From the NCBI GenBank assembly GCA_028868995.1, contig JAGWTH010000036.1, positions 1-38,143 on the forward strand: 38,143 nt of DNA. Direction: 5' to 3'. How positions within the stretch are numbered: position 1 is the first letter of the stretch; the number at the start of each line of letters is the position of its first letter. This document shows positions 1 through 7,000 of this stretch, in pieces. The position numbers and the translations under genes are program-made. This DNA comes from Burkholderiales bacterium (GTDB lineage Bacteria > Pseudomonadota > Gammaproteobacteria > Burkholderiales > Burkholderiaceae_C). The notes beneath the pieces were generated by a model. The model was not told the origin of the DNA. It made no database searches and saw only the letters and a program-made list of their open reading frames with translations.

Positions 1-88
1 TCCTCTCCACGCTCGGTCGCCCTCACGCAGTTGCGTTTCACTTGCCTCGCTGTGGCCAGCTCGGCCGGGGACTTGCACCCCGAAGATC

Positions 89-105
89 GCGCCCATGCTG
101 GGCGC
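89..105. other. Short inverted repeat beyond the porin terminator
   Basis: GCGCCC (89-94) and GGGCGC (100-105) form a perfect 6-bp stem around a 5-nt loop. It lies just beyond the porin terminator and could be a back-up hairpin for readthrough from either side. It has no clear T-tract, so I do not call it a terminator. I see no gene in 1-110. Confidence 0.3.
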
Positions 106-110
106 ACATG

Positions 111-135
111 AAAAAAGCCGCCCGAAGGCGGCTTT
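111..135 (-). terminator. Rho-independent terminator of the porin gene
   Basis: AAAGCCGCC (114-122) pairs with GGCGGCTTT (127-135) around a 4-nt loop that reads TTCG on the minus strand, a very stable tetraloop. The A-run at 111-116 gives a T-tract right after the stem on the minus strand. It sits 45 nt past the porin stop codon. Confidence 0.9.
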
Positions 136-180
136 CCAAGTTTCTTGCTTTCTGCACCGGCCTTGCGGCCGGTTCGAAAA

Positions 181-1209
181 TCAGAAGCTGTGGCGGATGC
201 CGATGTCGTAGCCGTTGCCGCCGGCGTTGGCGATACCGGTGAGGCCGCCGTAGCTCAGCGAAGCACCATTCTTGTTGCTCAGATGAGCGTAGGTGGCGTA
301 CAGGGCGGTGCGCTTCGACAGGTTGTGCACGTAACCCAGGGCCCACTGGCTGGACTCCGGCTCGGCACCACCGGTGGAGGTCATCTTCACCGTGCTGTAG
401 TCGATACGGATCTGACCAGCGCCGACGGGCACCAGACCACCGATGAGGTAGGTCTTCAGGTGGGGCGTCGTCACGCCGTTGTCGTACTTGGAGTCGTCGT
501 ACTGCGCCAGCAGTTGGGCGACACCGAAGTCCCACGAGCCGCCGATGTTGAGGGCGTTGATTTCGGGGGTGGCGGCAGACTTGGTCTGAGCGGAGGTGTT
601 ACCCCAGGAGAGGGCCACGTTGGCAGGACCGGCCTGGTAGCCAACACGCAGACCCTTGTATTCGCCAGTGCTGTTTGCAGGCGTGCCGGAGAACGCGTAC
701 TGAACTTGGCCGTAGAAACCGCCCAGGTTCGGGGGCAGGAAGTAGCCCACGGCATTGTTGGAACGCACGAAGGTCGGATCCTTCATGGCGGCCTTCGCGG
801 CCATGGCGATGTTGGTGCCGACGCCGTTGGTGCCGAACGGATCGAAGATCGTCAGGTTCCAGAACGAGGGCGTGTAGTCACGGCCCAGGCGCAGTTCACC
901 CCAGTTGCCAGCCAGGCTGACGGTCGAGCGACGGGTGAAGCTCAGGCCGCTCTTGGTGCCGTCCTGCGGCGACATCGCGCCTTCCAGCCAGAACGAAGCG
1001 GACATGCCGCCGCCCAGGTCTTCGGTGCCACGGACGCCGATACGGTCGCTGTTGTAGCCGTTGGCGCTCATGGTGTTGAGCGACTGGCCGCCAGACACGC
1101 TGTAGTGCGAAACACCGACGTCGACGATACCGAACAGGGTGACCGACGACTGGGCGGAAGCCGCGCCGACGAAGGCCAGCGCAGCCAGCGCAATCAGGGA
1201 CTTTTTCAT
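181..1209 (-). CDS. Gram-negative porin (Omp32-like trimeric outer-membrane porin)
   Basis: This is a 342-residue outer-membrane general diffusion porin of the betaproteobacterial family (Omp32/OpcP-like), forming a 16-stranded beta-barrel. Residues 1-19 are a classical signal peptide (MKKSLIALAALAFVGAASA) cleaved before QSSVTLFGIVD, the usual first strand of these porins. The protein ends in a terminal aromatic (GYDIGIRHSF), the signal for BAM-dependent insertion. Alternating hydrophobic and polar strands fill the body, and the length fits the family. The frame is open upstream to 1431, but the ATG at 1209 is chosen because it starts the signal peptide and is preceded by GGAGA seven bases away. 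It is monocistronic, with its own terminator at 111-135. Substrate preference cannot be read from the sequence; Omp32 relatives favour anions. Confidence 0.95.
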   Translation of the reverse strand: MKKSLIALAALAFVGAASAQSSVTLFGIVDVGVSHYSVSGGQSLNTMSANGYNSDRIGVRGTEDLGGGMSASFWLEGAMSPQDGTKSGLSFTRRSTVSLAGNWGELRLGRDYTPSFWNLTIFDPFGTNGVGTNIAMAAKAAMKDPTFVRSNNAVGYFLPPNLGGFYGQVQYAFSGTPANSTGEYKGLRVGYQAGPANVALSWGNTSAQTKSAATPEINALNIGGSWDFGVAQLLAQYDDSKYDNGVTTPHLKTYLIGGLVPVGAGQIRIDYSTVKMTSTGGAEPESSQWALGYVHNLSKRTALYATYAHLSNKNGASLSYGGLTGIANAGGNGYDIGIRHSF

Positions 1210-1558
1210 GCAAGTTTCTCCAAGGTTAAACAGAGGGCTCCGGTTACGCATGGGTCTTCGATTGCAGGCACGCTCGCGTTCCCACCGGATCCCCGGGCCA
1301 ACCTCCTTTTGGGAAGTTGGTGGTATTGCACCAGAGCCCTTCAACGTGGGCAAAGTATTTAGCCGGTAAAGATGCGTTTCGTTGTGGACAGACAACAAGG
1401 ATTCCAAGGCTGAGTGGACCCTATGCAACAAAAGTCCTGGAAATTTCGCATTCCAAAAAGGATCGACCGCCTGTCAGCCATGCACCGGCCGCCTGTCCGC
1501 GGGGCGCCCGGCCAACCCGCCGGGAACGCGCACCCTCGGTTCTCTTAAACTTGTCTTC
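1210..1558. other. Intergenic region between divergent porin and coq7 genes
   Basis: This 349-nt gap must hold the promoters of the porin (minus) and coq7 (plus). It is less GC-rich than the flanking genes. I see no clear sigma-70 promoter with good -35 and -10 boxes and no conserved RNA. The porin leader would be long if transcription starts in the AT-richer part around 1340-1370. The open frames crossing the gap are in-frame extensions of the two genes without supporting start signals. Confidence 0.4.
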
Positions 1559-2176
1559 ATGGACCGCTTCCTCGGCGCCTGCGACCAGGCGCTCCGAACC
1601 CTGTTTGCCCGCCCGCGCGGCACCCGCCCCTGCCCCACGGTGCCGGCCGAATCCACCCACCTGGGCGCGCAGGAGCGCAGCCACTCGGCGGCGCTGATGC
1701 GCGTCAACCATGTGGGCGAGGTCTGCGCCCAGGCGCTCTACACGGCCCAGGCGCTGGCCACCCGCGACGACGCGCTGCGCGCATCGCTGGAGCAGGCCGC
1801 GCGCGAGGAGACCGACCACCTCGCCTGGACCCAGGCGCGGCTGGACGAACTCGGCGCCCGGCCCTCGCTGCTGAACCCCTTCTGGTATGCCGGAGCCTTC
1901 GCGCTGGGCCTGGTGGCCGGCCGCATCGGCGACCGCGTCAGCCTGGGCTTCATCGTGGAGACCGAGCGCCAGGTCGAGGCGCACCTGCAGGGCCACCTGG
2001 ACCGGCTGCCGGCCGCGGACCATGCCTCGCGGGCGATCGTCGCGCAGATGAAGTCGGACGAGGCCGAGCACGCGGACAAGGCGCAGGCCGCCGGCGCGGT
2101 GGAACTGCCGCCGCCGGTGAAGCTGGCGATGCGCGCGGCGGCCAAGGTGATGACCACCACCGCCCACTACATCTAG
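1559..2176 (+). CDS. coq7: Demethoxyubiquinone hydroxylase (Coq7)
   Basis: This 205-residue di-iron monooxygenase hydroxylates demethoxyubiquinol at C6, the penultimate step of ubiquinone synthesis, at the inner membrane. Iron-ligand motifs are visible: Glu54 in [10 protein letters not shown], Glu84 and His87 in REETDH, and a second set in the C-terminal half ([13 protein letters not shown] and DEAEHAD). The hydrophobic stretch [17 protein letters not shown] matches the membrane-associated helix. The frame is open from 1382, but upstream residues look unlike the family, so the ATG at 1559 is preferred; no strong ribosome binding site precedes it. It ends 13 nt from the convergent OsmC-type gene. 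Length and motifs are typical of bacterial Coq7. Confidence 0.93.
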   Translation: MDRFLGACDQALRTLFARPRGTRPCPTVPAESTHLGAQERSHSAALMRVNHVGEVCAQALYTAQALATRDDALRASLEQAAREETDHLAWTQARLDELGARPSLLNPFWYAGAFALGLVAGRIGDRVSLGFIVETERQVEAHLQGHLDRLPAADHASRAIVAQMKSDEAEHADKAQAAGAVELPPPVKLAMRAAAKVMTTTAHYI

Positions 2177-2189
2177 CGCGTCGGGCGCC

Positions 2190-2648
2190 TCACCCCCCGG
2201 CGTCCTCGACCAGCTCGAAGCTGGTCGTCATCTGCGCCGCCTTCGCCAGCATGGCGCTCGCCGAGCAGTATTTCTCGTGGCTCATGGCGATGGCCCGCTG
2301 GACCGCCGCCGGCGGCAGCTGGCGCCCGCGCACCGTGAAATGCATGTGGATCTTCGTGAAGACCTTGGGGTCGGTGGCGGCGCGCTCGGCGCTCAGCTTG
2401 ACCGAGCAGCCCCGCACCTCGTGGCGCCCGCGCTTGAGGATCAGGACCACGTCGTAGGCAGTGCAGCCCCCGGTGCCCGCCAGCACCGTCTCCATCGGCC
2501 GCGGCGCCAGGTTGCGCCCGCCGTTCTCGGGCCGCGCCTCGTCGGGGGCCCCGTCCATGACCAGGACGTGACCGCTGCCGGTCTCGGCCAGAAAACCCAT
2601 CCCCGAACGCGCGCCCGTCGCGCCCGTCCACGTCACCGTGCATTCCAT
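2190..2648 (-). CDS. OsmC/YhfA family protein
   Basis: A 152-residue member of the OsmC superfamily, small cytoplasmic proteins that include thiol-dependent hydroperoxide reductases. Both redox cysteines are present: Cys62 in GTGGCTAYDV and Cys128 in EKYCSASAML. The pattern is closer to the YhfA branch than to Ohr. Such proteins usually act as dimers with the two cysteines facing peroxide substrates; that activity here is inferred from the family. AAGGA lies about eight bases before the ATG. The gene converges with coq7 and is divergent from the predicted small RNA whose promoter lies about 80-110 nt upstream. Confidence 0.88.
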   Translation of the reverse strand: MECTVTWTGATGARSGMGFLAETGSGHVLVMDGAPDEARPENGGRNLAPRPMETVLAGTGGCTAYDVVLILKRGRHEVRGCSVKLSAERAATDPKVFTKIHMHFTVRGRQLPPAAVQRAIAMSHEKYCSASAMLAKAAQMTTSFELVEDAGG

Positions 2649-2727
2649 GCTGCTGTCCTTTTCCTGGGCCGGAAGTATTCATCCGCGCCGATTCGTGCCG
2701 CCGATGCGACAGGGGCACTGCCGACCC

Positions 2728-2758
2728 TTGTGCAACGCAACAATTTGCCCGCTATACT
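2728..2758 (+). promoter_or_regulatory. Sigma-70-like promoter of the predicted small RNA
   Basis: TATACT at 2753-2758 is a good -10 box. Possible -35 boxes are TTGTGC (2728-2733, 19-nt spacer) or TGCAAC (2731-2736, 16-nt spacer); neither is ideal. Transcription would start near 2765 and reach the terminator at 2859-2891. Confidence 0.55.
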
Positions 2759-2764
2759 GACCGC

Positions 2765-2891
2765 ACAGCATAGCGATTCCGCTAAGTCCCGCCGGTCGAA
2801 GCCCGCAGCCGCGGCCGGCCCTCGCAAGTTGTCTCCTCCACCCTCCTTTGGTGGATTTAGCCCCCGGGTCGCAAGATCCGGGGGCTTTTTT
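2765..2891 (+). ncRNA. Predicted small RNA with an anti-Shine-Dalgarno hairpin loop
   Basis: A roughly 127-nt non-coding unit lies between a -10 box (TATACT, 2753-2758) and a strong terminator, upstream of ilvA. It can fold into four stems: TAGCG/CGCTA (2771-2775/2780-2784), GCCGG/CCGGC (2791-2795/2815-2819), TCCACC/GGTGGA (2837-2842/2850-2855) and the terminator. The loop of the third stem, CTCCTTT (2843-2849), equals the core of the 16S rRNA 3' tail, and another CTCCTCC lies just before the stem. Such C-rich loops are the seed of trans-acting sRNAs in alpha- and betaproteobacteria that bind ribosome sites of target mRNAs. I do not recognise the family. It could instead be an ilvA leader, but the terminator argues for an independent transcript. 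Confidence 0.55.
2859..2891 (+). terminator. Rho-independent terminator between the small RNA and ilvA
   Basis: AGCCCCCGG (2859-2867) pairs with CCGGGGGCT (2878-2886) in a 9-bp GC-rich stem with a 10-nt loop, followed directly by six T. It ends about 46 nt before the ilvA ATG, so it closes a separate upstream transcript, unless it works as an ilvA attenuator. Confidence 0.88.
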
Positions 2892-2936
2892 CTGGCTTCC
2901 CGGGCCCATGGGCCGGCCTCTTATCATTCCCTGGTC

Positions 2937-4484
2937 ATGAAAAAGCACCTGCAGCCGGAGGACTACCTCAAGAAGATCCTCACGGCACGCGTCTACGACG
3001 TCGCCGTCGAATCCCCCCTCGAACCCGCGCGCAACCTCAGCCGGCGCCTGCACAACAAGGTGCTGCTCAAGCGCGAGGACCAGCAGCCGGTGTTCAGCTT
3101 CAAGCTGCGCGGCGCCTACAACAAGATGGCGCACCTCACTCCCGAGCAGCTGCAGCGCGGCGTGATCTGCGCCTCGGCCGGCAACCATGCCCAGGGCGTG
3201 GCGCTCGCCGCCCACAAGATGGGCGCGCGCGCGGTGATCGTGATGCCCGTGACGACGCCGCAGGTGAAGATCGATGCGGTGAAGGCCCTGGGCGGCGAGG
3301 TCGTGCTCCAGGGCGACAGCTACTCCGACGCCGCCGAACACGCCAACGCGCTGTGCGAGCGCGAGCAGCTGACCTTCGTGCATCCCTTTGACGACCCCGA
3401 CGTGATCGCCGGCCAGGGCACGATCGGCATGGAGATCCTGCGCCAGCACCAGGGCCCGCTGGACGCGGTCTTCGTGGCCATCGGCGGCGGCGGCCTGGTC
3501 TCCGGCGTGGCCAGCTACATCAAGTCGGTGCGGCCCGAGGTGAAGGTGATCGGCGTGCAGATGAGCGACTCCGACGCCATGGCGCGCTCGGTCGCCGCGA
3601 AGAAGCGGGTGGCGCTCGCCGACGTGGGCCTGTTCTCCGACGGCACCGCGGTCAAGCTGGTGGGCGAGGAGACCTTCCGCCTGGCGCGCGAACTGGTCGA
3701 CGAGTTCATGCTTGTGGACACCGACGCCGTGTGCGCCGCCATCAAGGACGTGTTCGTCGACACGCGCAGTATCGTGGAGCCGGCCGGCGCGCTGGCCGTG
3801 GCCGCCATCAAGCAGTACGTGGCCGAGCGCAAGACCCGCGGCGAGACCTACGCGGCGATCCTGTGCGGCGCCAACATGAACTTCGACCGGCTGCGCTTCG
3901 TGGCCGAGCGCGCGGAGGTCGGCGAGGAACGCGAGGCGCTGTTCGCCGTCACGATTCCCGAGGAGCGGGGCGCCTTCCGCCGGCTGATCGAGCTGATCGG
4001 CACGCTGCCCGGCGGGCCGCGCAACGTCACCGAGTTCAACTACCGCATCGGCGACGCGCGCCGGGCGCACGTGTTCGTCGGCCTCACCACCCACGGCAAG
4101 GGCGAGTCGGCGCGCATCGCCGCCAACTTCAGCCGGCACGGCTTCGAGGCCCTGGACCTCACGCACGACGAGCTCGCCAAGGAGCACATCCGCCACATGG
4201 TGGGCGGCCCCTCGCCGCTGGCGCAGGACGAGCGCCTGCTGCGCTTCGTGTTCCCGGAGCGGCCCGGCGCGCTGCTGAAGTTCCTCTCGACCATGCAGCC
4301 CACCTGGAACATCTCGCTGTTCCACTACCGCAACCAGGGCGCCGACTACGGCCGCACCCTGGTGGGCCTGCAGGTGCCGCAGGGCGACGGCAAGGCGTTC
4401 CAGCAGTTCCTCGACACGCTGGGCTACCCGTACGTCGAGGAAACCGGCAACCCGGTCTACCAGCTGTTCCTGCGCAGCGCCTGA
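2937..4484 (+). CDS. ilvA: Threonine ammonia-lyase, biosynthetic
   Basis: This 515-residue PLP enzyme converts L-threonine to 2-oxobutanoate, the first committed step of isoleucine synthesis. The PLP lysine is Lys56 in FSFKLRGAYN, and a glycine-rich phosphate loop (IGGGGLVSG) follows near residue 185. About 180 C-terminal residues form two ACT-like regulatory domains (ALFAVTIPEERGAFRRLIEL and RLLRFVFPERPGALLKFLS), the feature of the isoleucine-inhibited biosynthetic form that separates it from the short catabolic TdcB. Length equals that of E. coli IlvA. The frame is open far upstream, but the ATG at 2937 fits the family N-terminus (MKKHLQPEDYLKKIL) and lies after the terminator. It ends 3 nt from the convergent gspC-like gene. 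Confidence 0.95.
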   Translation: MKKHLQPEDYLKKILTARVYDVAVESPLEPARNLSRRLHNKVLLKREDQQPVFSFKLRGAYNKMAHLTPEQLQRGVICASAGNHAQGVALAAHKMGARAVIVMPVTTPQVKIDAVKALGGEVVLQGDSYSDAAEHANALCEREQLTFVHPFDDPDVIAGQGTIGMEILRQHQGPLDAVFVAIGGGGLVSGVASYIKSVRPEVKVIGVQMSDSDAMARSVAAKKRVALADVGLFSDGTAVKLVGEETFRLARELVDEFMLVDTDAVCAAIKDVFVDTRSIVEPAGALAVAAIKQYVAERKTRGETYAAILCGANMNFDRLRFVAERAEVGEEREALFAVTIPEERGAFRRLIELIGTLPGGPRNVTEFNYRIGDARRAHVFVGLTTHGKGESARIAANFSRHGFEALDLTHDELAKEHIRHMVGGPSPLAQDERLLRFVFPERPGALLKFLSTMQPTWNISLFHYRNQGADYGRTLVGLQVPQGDGKAFQQFLDTLGYPYVEETGNPVYQLFLRSA

Positions 4485-4487
4485 GCC

Positions 4488-4943
4488 CTACTTGCGCGCG
4501 GGCAGCTCCAGGGTGACCAGCGCCTGGCCGCCGGCGCCGGGCGCGCCCAGCACGGCCTGGCGGCCGCGCACGGACTGCAGCACCACGCCCTCGTCGATCG
4601 TCGCGCCGACGCGGTAGGGACGCGGCGGCTTGCCGTCCACCGCGATCACCGCCGCGCCTTCGCCGGAACGCACGCCGGCGACCACGCCCAGCAGCCTGAA
4701 CCGGCTCGCCAGGCTCGGTGCCGCGGCGGCCGGGGCGGAGGCCGAAGGCACGCCGCCCAGCAGGCGCGCGAGCGCGGCCGGGTCGACCGAGGCCACCGGG
4801 CGCGGCGGCTCGGCGGGCAGCGAGGTGACCGGACCGCCACCGCCCAGCCGCAGCGCCCAGAAAGCGGCGCTCGCGGCCGCCAGCGCCCACAGGAGGAAGG
4901 CCGTGCCGCGCGCGGTCCAGGCCGCAGAGCTCGAAGTCGACAT
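4488..4943 (-). CDS. gspC: Short GspC-like type II secretion inner-membrane protein
   Basis: A 151-residue protein with a short cytoplasmic start, one membrane helix (about residues 15-34, AFLLWALAAASAAFWALRL) and a periplasmic part. After a Pro/Ala linker, residues about 80-150 (SRFRLLGVVAG through VVLQSVRGRQAVLG) match the GspC homology region that contacts secretin GspD. The C-terminal PDZ or coiled-coil domain of longer GspC proteins is absent, as in some other Betaproteobacteria. It is divergent from gspG, with the hairpin array and group II intron inserted in between. GATAAT about 8 nt before the ATG on the minus strand could be a -10 box, giving a very short leader. The family call is firm; the exact name GspC is inferred from domain and neighbourhood. 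Confidence 0.8.
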   Translation of the reverse strand: MSTSSSAAWTARGTAFLLWALAAASAAFWALRLGGGGPVTSLPAEPPRPVASVDPAALARLLGGVPSASAPAAAAPSLASRFRLLGVVAGVRSGEGAAVIAVDGKPPRPYRVGATIDEGVVLQSVRGRQAVLGAPGAGGQALVTLELPARK

Positions 4944-4967
4944 GCGGCGATTATCATTGACCCGATA

Positions 4968-5314
4968 GTGCGACTCGAGCTGCTTCGATTCGCTTCCTCG
5001 CTAGGTTTGTCCTAGCAATGACCAGAGTGTTTCTCCTCGGAGAAACAAAAGCTTCCTCCCAGGAAGTTACCTCAGCTAGCCAGCGAAATGCGCCCGCATT
5101 TTCTGGCTTGAAGGACTCCTCCGGAGGACCTTCGCAACGAAATCTGCCTTCGCGGACTGGGTTTTTGTTGCCTGAACGCTACGGTTACAAAATAAATTTG
5201 GACCGTCGCTGCCGCGTCTCTGCGCGGTTAACGAAGCGGCACCGCTCAAGGTGCCTTGTTTCTCTGAAACCACTCATGGAACTGAGTGACCTTTCCCGTG
5301 CGTGCGTCTCGAGC
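4968..5314 (+). repeat. 13-nt imperfect direct repeat flanking the hairpin array
   Basis: GTGCGACTCGAGC (4968-4980) and GTGCGTCTCGAGC (5302-5314) agree at 12 of 13 positions and bracket the hairpin array. The right copy lies at the group II intron 5' end, where GTGCG is the conserved start. The left copy could be a target-site duplication, a remnant of another intron 5' end, or a chance match. Confidence 0.5.
4975..5288. repeat. Tandem hairpin array of unknown nature
   Basis: About a dozen short stem-loops follow one another with few bases between them. The clearest are GCTAGG/CCTAGC (5000-5016), GTTTCTC/GAGAAAC (5029-5046), CTTCCT/AGGAAG (5052-5066), AGCCAG/CTGGCT enclosing AAATGC/GCATTT (5078-5108), TCCTCC/GGAGGA (5117-5128), TTCG/CGAA (5131-5141), TCTGC/GCGGA (5143-5156), TTTTGT/ACAAAA (5163-5192), CCGCG/CGCGG (5212-5227), GGCACC/GGTGCC (5238-5255), GTTTC/GAAAC (5258-5270) and CACTCA/TGAGTG (5271-5288). 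Stems do not share a sequence, so this is not a CRISPR or REP array. Base composition is visibly less GC-rich than the neighbours. No convincing coding frame exists. It ends about 10 nt before the group II intron. I do not recognise it. Confidence 0.7.
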
Positions 5315-5764
5315 AATCGGGTGGTGCGGAGCCACGGATAGTCCTCCTTAGCCCTTGGGGCGAAGCCGACCCGCGAGGGTGGGCGACGTGCAGAGCAAGA
5401 CTGCGCGAGGAGGGGGAGGTAAAGGGTATGGGAAATGTAACGTGAACGTTCGCCCGAACCGCCGTAACAATGAATCAGCTAACGCTTGTCTCCCGGGCAA
5501 CCGGGGAGCTGCGGCCAAAAGGCACGGTGCTTGGAGTCTGGGGGTCATCGACCTCAGCTCGTTCCCATGAATGCACCCGGCGGAGAGAACGTCCCTAACC
5601 CCATCGTTTGGCTCGCCAGCCAGATGGGCACCTTGGGAAACGAGGTAAACCCGATACGCCGCCGGGTCCGCAAGGACTCGGCAAGCCCGATCAATGGCAC
5701 TCCCAGAGTGACGGTGACGGCGTAGCGGGCAGAGGAAGAAGTAAGAAGCAAACGCCGGCCTGTA

Positions 5765-6976
5765 ATGGGTCGGATATTCGTGTGTCTGTCCAAGCGCGTC
5801 TCAGCGCGATGGGTCCTCGACGCCGATATCACGGGGTTCTTCGACAACATCAATCACGACTGGTTGCCTCGCAATGTTCGAATGAACACGCGCGTTCTCC
5901 ATCAGTGGTTGAAAGCAGGGGTCATCGACAAGGGACACCTGCGCCGCACCGAGATGGGAACGCCGCAAGGCGGGATCATCTCGCCGACTCTGGCGAACAT
6001 CACGCTCAATGGACTTGAAAGTGGCTTGGCGGCGCACCTCCGCGCGACGCTCGGCTACCGAGGAGTCCAGGCGTCAAAGTGCAATGTCGTGCGATACGCA
6101 GACGACTTCGTAGTAACGGGTGCCTCGCAAGAAGTGCTCGAAACCATCGTGGTCCCTTGGGTGACGAGCTTCCTGCGCGAGCGGGGGTTGCAGTTGTCCT
6201 CGGAGAAGACTCGCGTTGTGCACATTGATCACGGGTTCGACTTCCTCGGGTGGAACTTTCGCAAGTACCGCAACGGGAAGATGTACATCAAGCCCAGCCG
6301 CGCGAACGTGAAGGCGTTCTACCGGAAGGTGAGTGACATCGTCGAACGTTCGCTGTCGCTTCCAACAGAGCGTCTCATACGTCGACTCAACCCAGTCCTT
6401 CGGGGTTGGGCTGCGTACCACAAGGGTGTGTGCAGCAAGGCCACGCTGTCCCGCCTCGACCAGCTGCTTTACTGGCGGTTGATGCGCTGGGCACAGCGTC
6501 GCAACCCCCAGAAGCGGAAAGCGCGCTTGTACAGCAAGCACTGGCTCGAACTCGGCAACCGCCGGGTTTTCGCCGTTCAGCGCCACAACGCCGATGGGGA
6601 TGTGACTCGGTCGCTGCCCCTGTACCGGCTGGCTGACACGAAAGTGATCCGCTACCAGTACAAGGTTCACGGGGACTACAACCCCTTTGATCCTGCGTGG
6701 GAACTCTACGGTGAGCAACGCCATGCGAAACTGAAGTCGCTCGACTTCGTGAATTCGCAGCGCCAGACGCTGTGGTTGCAGCAGGGCGGATACTGCCCTG
6801 TCTGTGAGACGTTACTGGACAGTGCAGGCGGGTCGGACGACCATCACATCGTCTACCGCATGCACGGCGGGAGCCACGCTCTCTCCAATCGGGTGCTCCT
6901 GCACCCGGTCTGTCACCGGCGGGTACACGCCCTGGGTTTGGAGGTAACCAAGCCGGTCCCGGCACAAGGGATTTAA
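5765..6976 (+). pseudogene. ltrA: Group II intron reverse transcriptase/maturase, N-terminally truncated (RT-X-HNH)
   Basis: The 403-residue open frame keeps most of an intron-encoded protein: RT3 with catalytic Asp21 (LDADITGFFDNI), RT4 (GTPQGGIISPTLANI, 66-80), RT5 with YADD (111-114), RT6 (GLQLSSEKTR), RT7 (GFDFLGWNFRKY), maturase domain X (about 200-250, RGWAAYHKGV) and a C-terminal HNH endonuclease (CPVC at 344-347, HH at 360-361, CHRRVH from 383). Full-length relatives have roughly 150-200 more residues at the front with RT0, RT1 and RT2; these are absent. The codons before the ATG read into intron RNA and meet a TAG at 5723, so the break looks like one clean deletion near 5770-5780. 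The ATG is only the first available. Fingers-domain loss should abolish RT and probably RNA binding, hence pseudogene. Confidence 0.85.
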
Positions 6977-7000
6977 TACTGGGACGGTAGACTGTGGCCT

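Noticed and set aside
145..1362. 405-codon plus-strand frame opposite the porin
   Set aside because: Antisense shadow; the minus-strand porin has a signal peptide, ribosome binding site and terminator.
2277..2936. In-frame upstream extension of ilvA
   Set aside because: It runs through the OsmC gene in antisense and through a strong terminator; family N-termini start at the ATG at 2937.
4975..5288. Hairpin array read as a CRISPR or integron attC array
   Set aside because: CRISPR repeats and attC cores recur with a shared sequence and regular spacing. Here each stem has its own sequence, and spacing is irregular.
5018..5341. 107-codon frame across the hairpin array
   Set aside because: No ribosome binding site, no recognisable motifs, and the sequence is dominated by inverted repeats that explain its structure better than coding.
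5765..6976. Reverse transcriptase read as a retron or defence (DRT/UG-type) RT together with the hairpin array
   Set aside because: RT4-RT7, domain X and the C-terminal HNH are typical of group II intron maturases, and intron domains V and VI follow directly. A defence RT is not supported.
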